DNA of 64,000 nucleotides from the NCBI GenBank assembly GCA_965247775.1, contig OZ252031.1, forward strand, positions 1,736,001 through 1,800,000, in the 5' to 3' direction. This document shows, piece by piece, positions 61,622 to 64,000 of the stretch. Both the position numbers and the translations under genes were made by a program. This DNA comes from G965247775 sp965247775. Its GTDB lineage: Bacteria; Chloroflexota; Dehalococcoidia; Bin125. The notes beneath the pieces were generated by a model, which searched no databases, had not been told where the DNA came from, and saw only the letters and a list, made by a program, of their open reading frames with translations. Positions within the stretch are counted from its first letter, which is position 1, and each line of letters begins with the position of its first letter.

Positions 61622-61653
61622 AACGTTCGTTCAGCTCAGCCTAGGGTGGGTAA

Positions 61654-64000
61654 GTGCTACGTCTTGGTCTCGATCTCGGTACCAACAGCATCGGCTGGGC
61701 GCTCTACCGCCTCGACGCCAGCGAGCCGCCCGAACCCGTGGAACTCGTCGCTGGCGGCGTCCTCATCCACCCCGACGGGCGCAGCCCGCAGAGCCGTGCG
61801 TCGAACGCCGCCGAGCGGCGGAGCAAGCGCGGTCCGCGGCGCAACCGCGACCGGATGCTGCGCCGCCGCCGGCGTGTCGCACGGTTCTTGCGCGGGCGCG
61901 GACTGCTCCCAGACGGCGAGGAAGCGCGCGCCGCCGCGCGCAACCTCGACCCGCTGCAACTGCGCGCCGAGGCGCTCGATCGCCCGCTCACACCGCACGA
62001 ACTGGGGCGCGTACTGCTGTCGTTCGCCGACCGCCGCGGCTTCAAGAGCAACCGCCGGACGGACGGCGGCGAGGATGGCGCTATCCGCAAGGACACGGGC
62101 GAACTGCGCCGACGGGTGGCGCAATCCGGAGCGCGCACGCTCGGCGAGTACCTCTGGCGGCGGCGCAGGCGCGGCGAAACCATCCGCGCGCGCCCCGACG
62201 CAGACAGCGGCTACGGCGGCCTGTACCCGGATCGCGCCATGATCGAGTGCGAACTCGGTGTCATCCGTAAAGCACAGGCACCCCACCACCCTCGGATCTC
62301 GGACGACGACTGGGACGGGATCATCGGCGCCCTGCTCTTCCAGCGGCCGCTGAGGCCCGTCGAGCGGGGCAAGTGCACGCTCATTCCCGCAGAGCCCAGG
62401 GCCTACAAGGCCTATCCGCTGTTCCAGCGCTTCCGCATCTGGGAAGAGGTGCTGAACATCGAGGTCGCGCCGCCCGGCGAGAAGGCTCGCCCGCTCGATG
62501 ACGAGGAGCACGAGAAGCTTGTCGGCAGACTCCTGAACATCAAAGACCGGACGTTCGATCAAGTCGTCTCGTGGCTCGCGCTGCCCGAGGGCACGCGCGT
62601 CAACCTCCGTTCGGCCGCCCGCGACAAGATTGACGGTGATCAGACCGCAGCCGTACTGCGCGCGGGGAAGCGCTTCGGCCCGGGCTGGTCGAAACTGAGC
62701 CTCGAGCGCCAGCAGGAGATCGTCGAGCGGCTGATCGAGGACGAGGACGCCGACAGTCTCGAAGACTGGCTGCAGGACGAGTTCGGCCTCGACAAGGCGG
62801 CGGCTGAGCAAGTCGCCTCGGCGCCTCTCCCTGCGGGGACGGGACGTCTCTCTCTGGCCGCGATCGAGCTGCTGCTGCCGCACATGCGGCGAGGGTTCCG
62901 CTACCACGACGCCGTACAGGCAGCCGGGCTCGGTCACCACTCGGACCTGCGCGGCGACGGCGGCATGGACCGCCTGCCGTACTACGGCAAGGTGCTGGAG
63001 CGTCACGTCACCGGCGGAAGCCGCGAAGGCCGCAACGACGCCGAGCGGCATGGGCGCGTCGCCAATCCGACCGTGCACATCGCCCTCGGCCAGGTGAAGC
63101 GACTCTTCAACGCCATCACCGACCGCTACGGTAAGCCCGACGAGGTCGTCGTCGAGCTGGCGCGTGAACTGAAGCAGAACGAGCAGCAGCGCCTCAACTA
63201 TCAGCGGCGCCAGAACGAGAATCGTGAACGCAACGAACGCCTACGCGAAGTGGCCGCGCAGGCCGGACACGAGGAGCCATCGCCGTTGGACATGCGCAAA
63301 CTGCGCCTCTGGGATGAACAGGGCCCACCAAACGGCCGCGTCTGCCCATACAGCGGAGAAACACTGTCGATCGAGCGGGTACTGTCGGAGGAAACGGAGA
63401 TCGAGCACATTCTGCCGCGCCGCTCGCTCGACGACAGCATGAACAACCAGGTGCTCGCGCTGACCTCCGCCAATCGCGAGAAGGGCAATCGCACGCCCTT
63501 CGAGGCGTGGGGCGGAGATCCGGAGCGCTACGCCGAGATCCTTGGCCACGCCCGGTCGCTGCCGACGGCGAAGCAATGGCGCTTCACTGAAGAGGCGGCA
63601 GAGCAGCTCAACAAGGGAGTCGGCGACGGCGGTTTCCTCGCAAGGCACCTCAACGAAACCCGCTACCTGTCCCGCCTCGTCCGCGAATACCTCGAAGCCG
63701 CCGTCGCGCCCAACCGCATCTGGGTGACGCCCGGGCAACTGACCGCCAAGCTGCGGCACGACTGGTGCCTCAACAGCATCCTCTCGGGCCCCGGCAACGA
63801 CCGGAAGAACCGCGACGACCACCGTCACCACCTTGTCGACGCGGCGGTGATCGGGCTGACCTCGCGCTCACTCCTTAACCGCGTCGCCCGTGCGAGCGGA
63901 CGCGGCGGGGATCCCGACGCCAGCATCATCCGCGCTGCCGAGCCGCCGTGGGAAGGCTTCCGCCAGGATGTTGGCGACTTGGTTCAGCGTTGCGTCGTGC
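61654..64000 (+). CDS. cas9: Cas9 endonuclease, type II-C-like, cut by the window edge
   Basis: 782 residues are present; the C terminus is missing. GTG 61654 directly follows an in-frame TAA and an AGGGTGGG ribosome site. RuvC-I is 'LGLDLGTNSIGWALY' (D7), then an Arg-rich bridge helix (about 55-80). A small REC lobe follows. RuvC-II is 'EVVVELARELKQNEQQR' (E501). The HNH domain has 'CPYSGETLSIERVL', 'ETEIEHILPRRSLDDS' (H585) and 'LTSANREKGN' (N607). RuvC-III is 'DDHRHHLVDAAVIGL' (H726, D729). All catalytic residues are kept. The spacing resembles NmeCas9, so about 1,050-1,100 residues are expected, with the PAM-interacting domain beyond the edge. It should cut DNA guided by crRNA-tracrRNA. 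Confidence 0.96.
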   Translation, partial: MLRLGLDLGTNSIGWALYRLDASEPPEPVELVAGGVLIHPDGRSPQSRASNAAERRSKRGPRRNRDRMLRRRRRVARFLRGRGLLPDGEEARAAARNLDPLQLRAEALDRPLTPHELGRVLLSFADRRGFKSNRRTDGGEDGAIRKDTGELRRRVAQSGARTLGEYLWRRRRRGETIRARPDADSGYGGLYPDRAMIECELGVIRKAQAPHHPRISDDDWDGIIGALLFQRPLRPVERGKCTLIPAEPRAYKAYPLFQRFRIWEEVLNIEVAPPGEKARPLDDEEHEKLVGRLLNIKDRTFDQVVSWLALPEGTRVNLRSAARDKIDGDQTAAVLRAGKRFGPGWSKLSLERQQEIVERLIEDEDADSLEDWLQDEFGLDKAAAEQVASAPLPAGTGRLSLAAIELLLPHMRRGFRYHDAVQAAGLGHHSDLRGDGGMDRLPYYGKVLERHVTGGSREGRNDAERHGRVANPTVHIALGQVKRLFNAITDRYGKPDEVVVELARELKQNEQQRLNYQRRQNENRERNERLREVAAQAGHEEPSPLDMRKLRLWDEQGPPNGRVCPYSGETLSIERVLSEETEIEHILPRRSLDDSMNNQVLALTSANREKGNRTPFEAWGGDPERYAEILGHARSLPTAKQWRFTEEAAEQLNKGVGDGGFLARHLNETRYLSRLVREYLEAAVAPNRIWVTPGQLTAKLRHDWCLNSILSGPGNDRKNRDDHRHHLVDAAVIGLTSRSLLNRVARASGRGGDPDASIIRAAEPPWEGFRQDVGDLVQRCVV

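Noticed and set aside
61597..61653. CRISPR array upstream of cas9
   Set aside because: No 30-40 base direct repeats with regular spacing occur anywhere between the tRNA and cas9; only 9-10 base repeats.

Overview
The window reads as part of a high-GC (about 70%) chromosome, most likely a Chloroflexota bacterium (Dehalococcoidia-like). The pointers are: PAC2-family proteins, LysM proteins with the Chloroflexota-type CPxxG...RC...FCL...CP cysteine pattern, a 'GWNxLGW' repeat protein, a tungsten aldehyde oxidoreductase, CO-dehydrogenase-type genes, many CoA-ester genes (acyl-CoA ligase, MaoC hydratases, CaiB transferase) and an aa3-type oxidase cluster. The assignment is inference from gene content; there is no rRNA in the window.

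Layout. 1-9 kb: KtrB potassium channel, tRNA-Glu, a lipoprotein, a cupin, a coxG-coxS-coxM block without coxL, a LysM gene broken by a 16-bp duplication, a cyclase, a peroxiredoxin and a CDGSH protein. 9-19 kb: acyl-CoA ligase, two decayed genes (DUF4188, MaoC), MscS, luciferase-like monooxygenase plus a fragment of a second copy, AOR, a methyltransferase, PAC2, and a ferredoxin-thioredoxin-reductase-like gene with an in-frame TGA at its redox-active cysteine. 19-30 kb: rpsN, an iron-type ABC transporter, DinB, a kinase-dead APH-like protein, M23 peptidase, a sigma/anti-sigma fusion with a frameshifted Tat lipoprotein downstream, HhH-GPD protein, phosphatase. 30-44 kb: PAC2-MBL pair, three MaoC-type genes, TldE/TldD, two LysM proteins, NAD synthetase, and an ABC-2 exporter with a thioredoxin-like lipoprotein. 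44-53 kb: one leftward cytochrome oxidase operon (subunit IV-like membrane protein, ctaC, ctaD, ctaE, ctaG, ctaA, ctaB). 53-61 kb: citrate synthase, a GreA fused to a recombinase-like DNA-binding domain, rsmG, a broken YIP1-like gene, an MFS transporter, a lower-GC DUF3800 gene, CaiB, and a heavily frameshifted secreted protein. 61-64 kb: tRNA-Ala, a hairpin-rich 330-bp region, then a Cas9 gene that runs off the right edge.

The main points of interest are (i) the type II-C-like Cas9 with a possible divergent tracrRNA between it and tRNA-Ala; (ii) the FTR-like gene whose TGA replaces the catalytic cysteine of the C-H-C motif and is followed at the right distance by a SECIS-like hairpin, so a candidate selenoprotein; (iii) unusual fusions and insertions (sigma/anti-sigma, recombinase domain-GreA, about 110 residues inserted in the CuA domain of CtaC); and (iv) an unusually high number of frameshifted genes, which may be real decay or assembly error.
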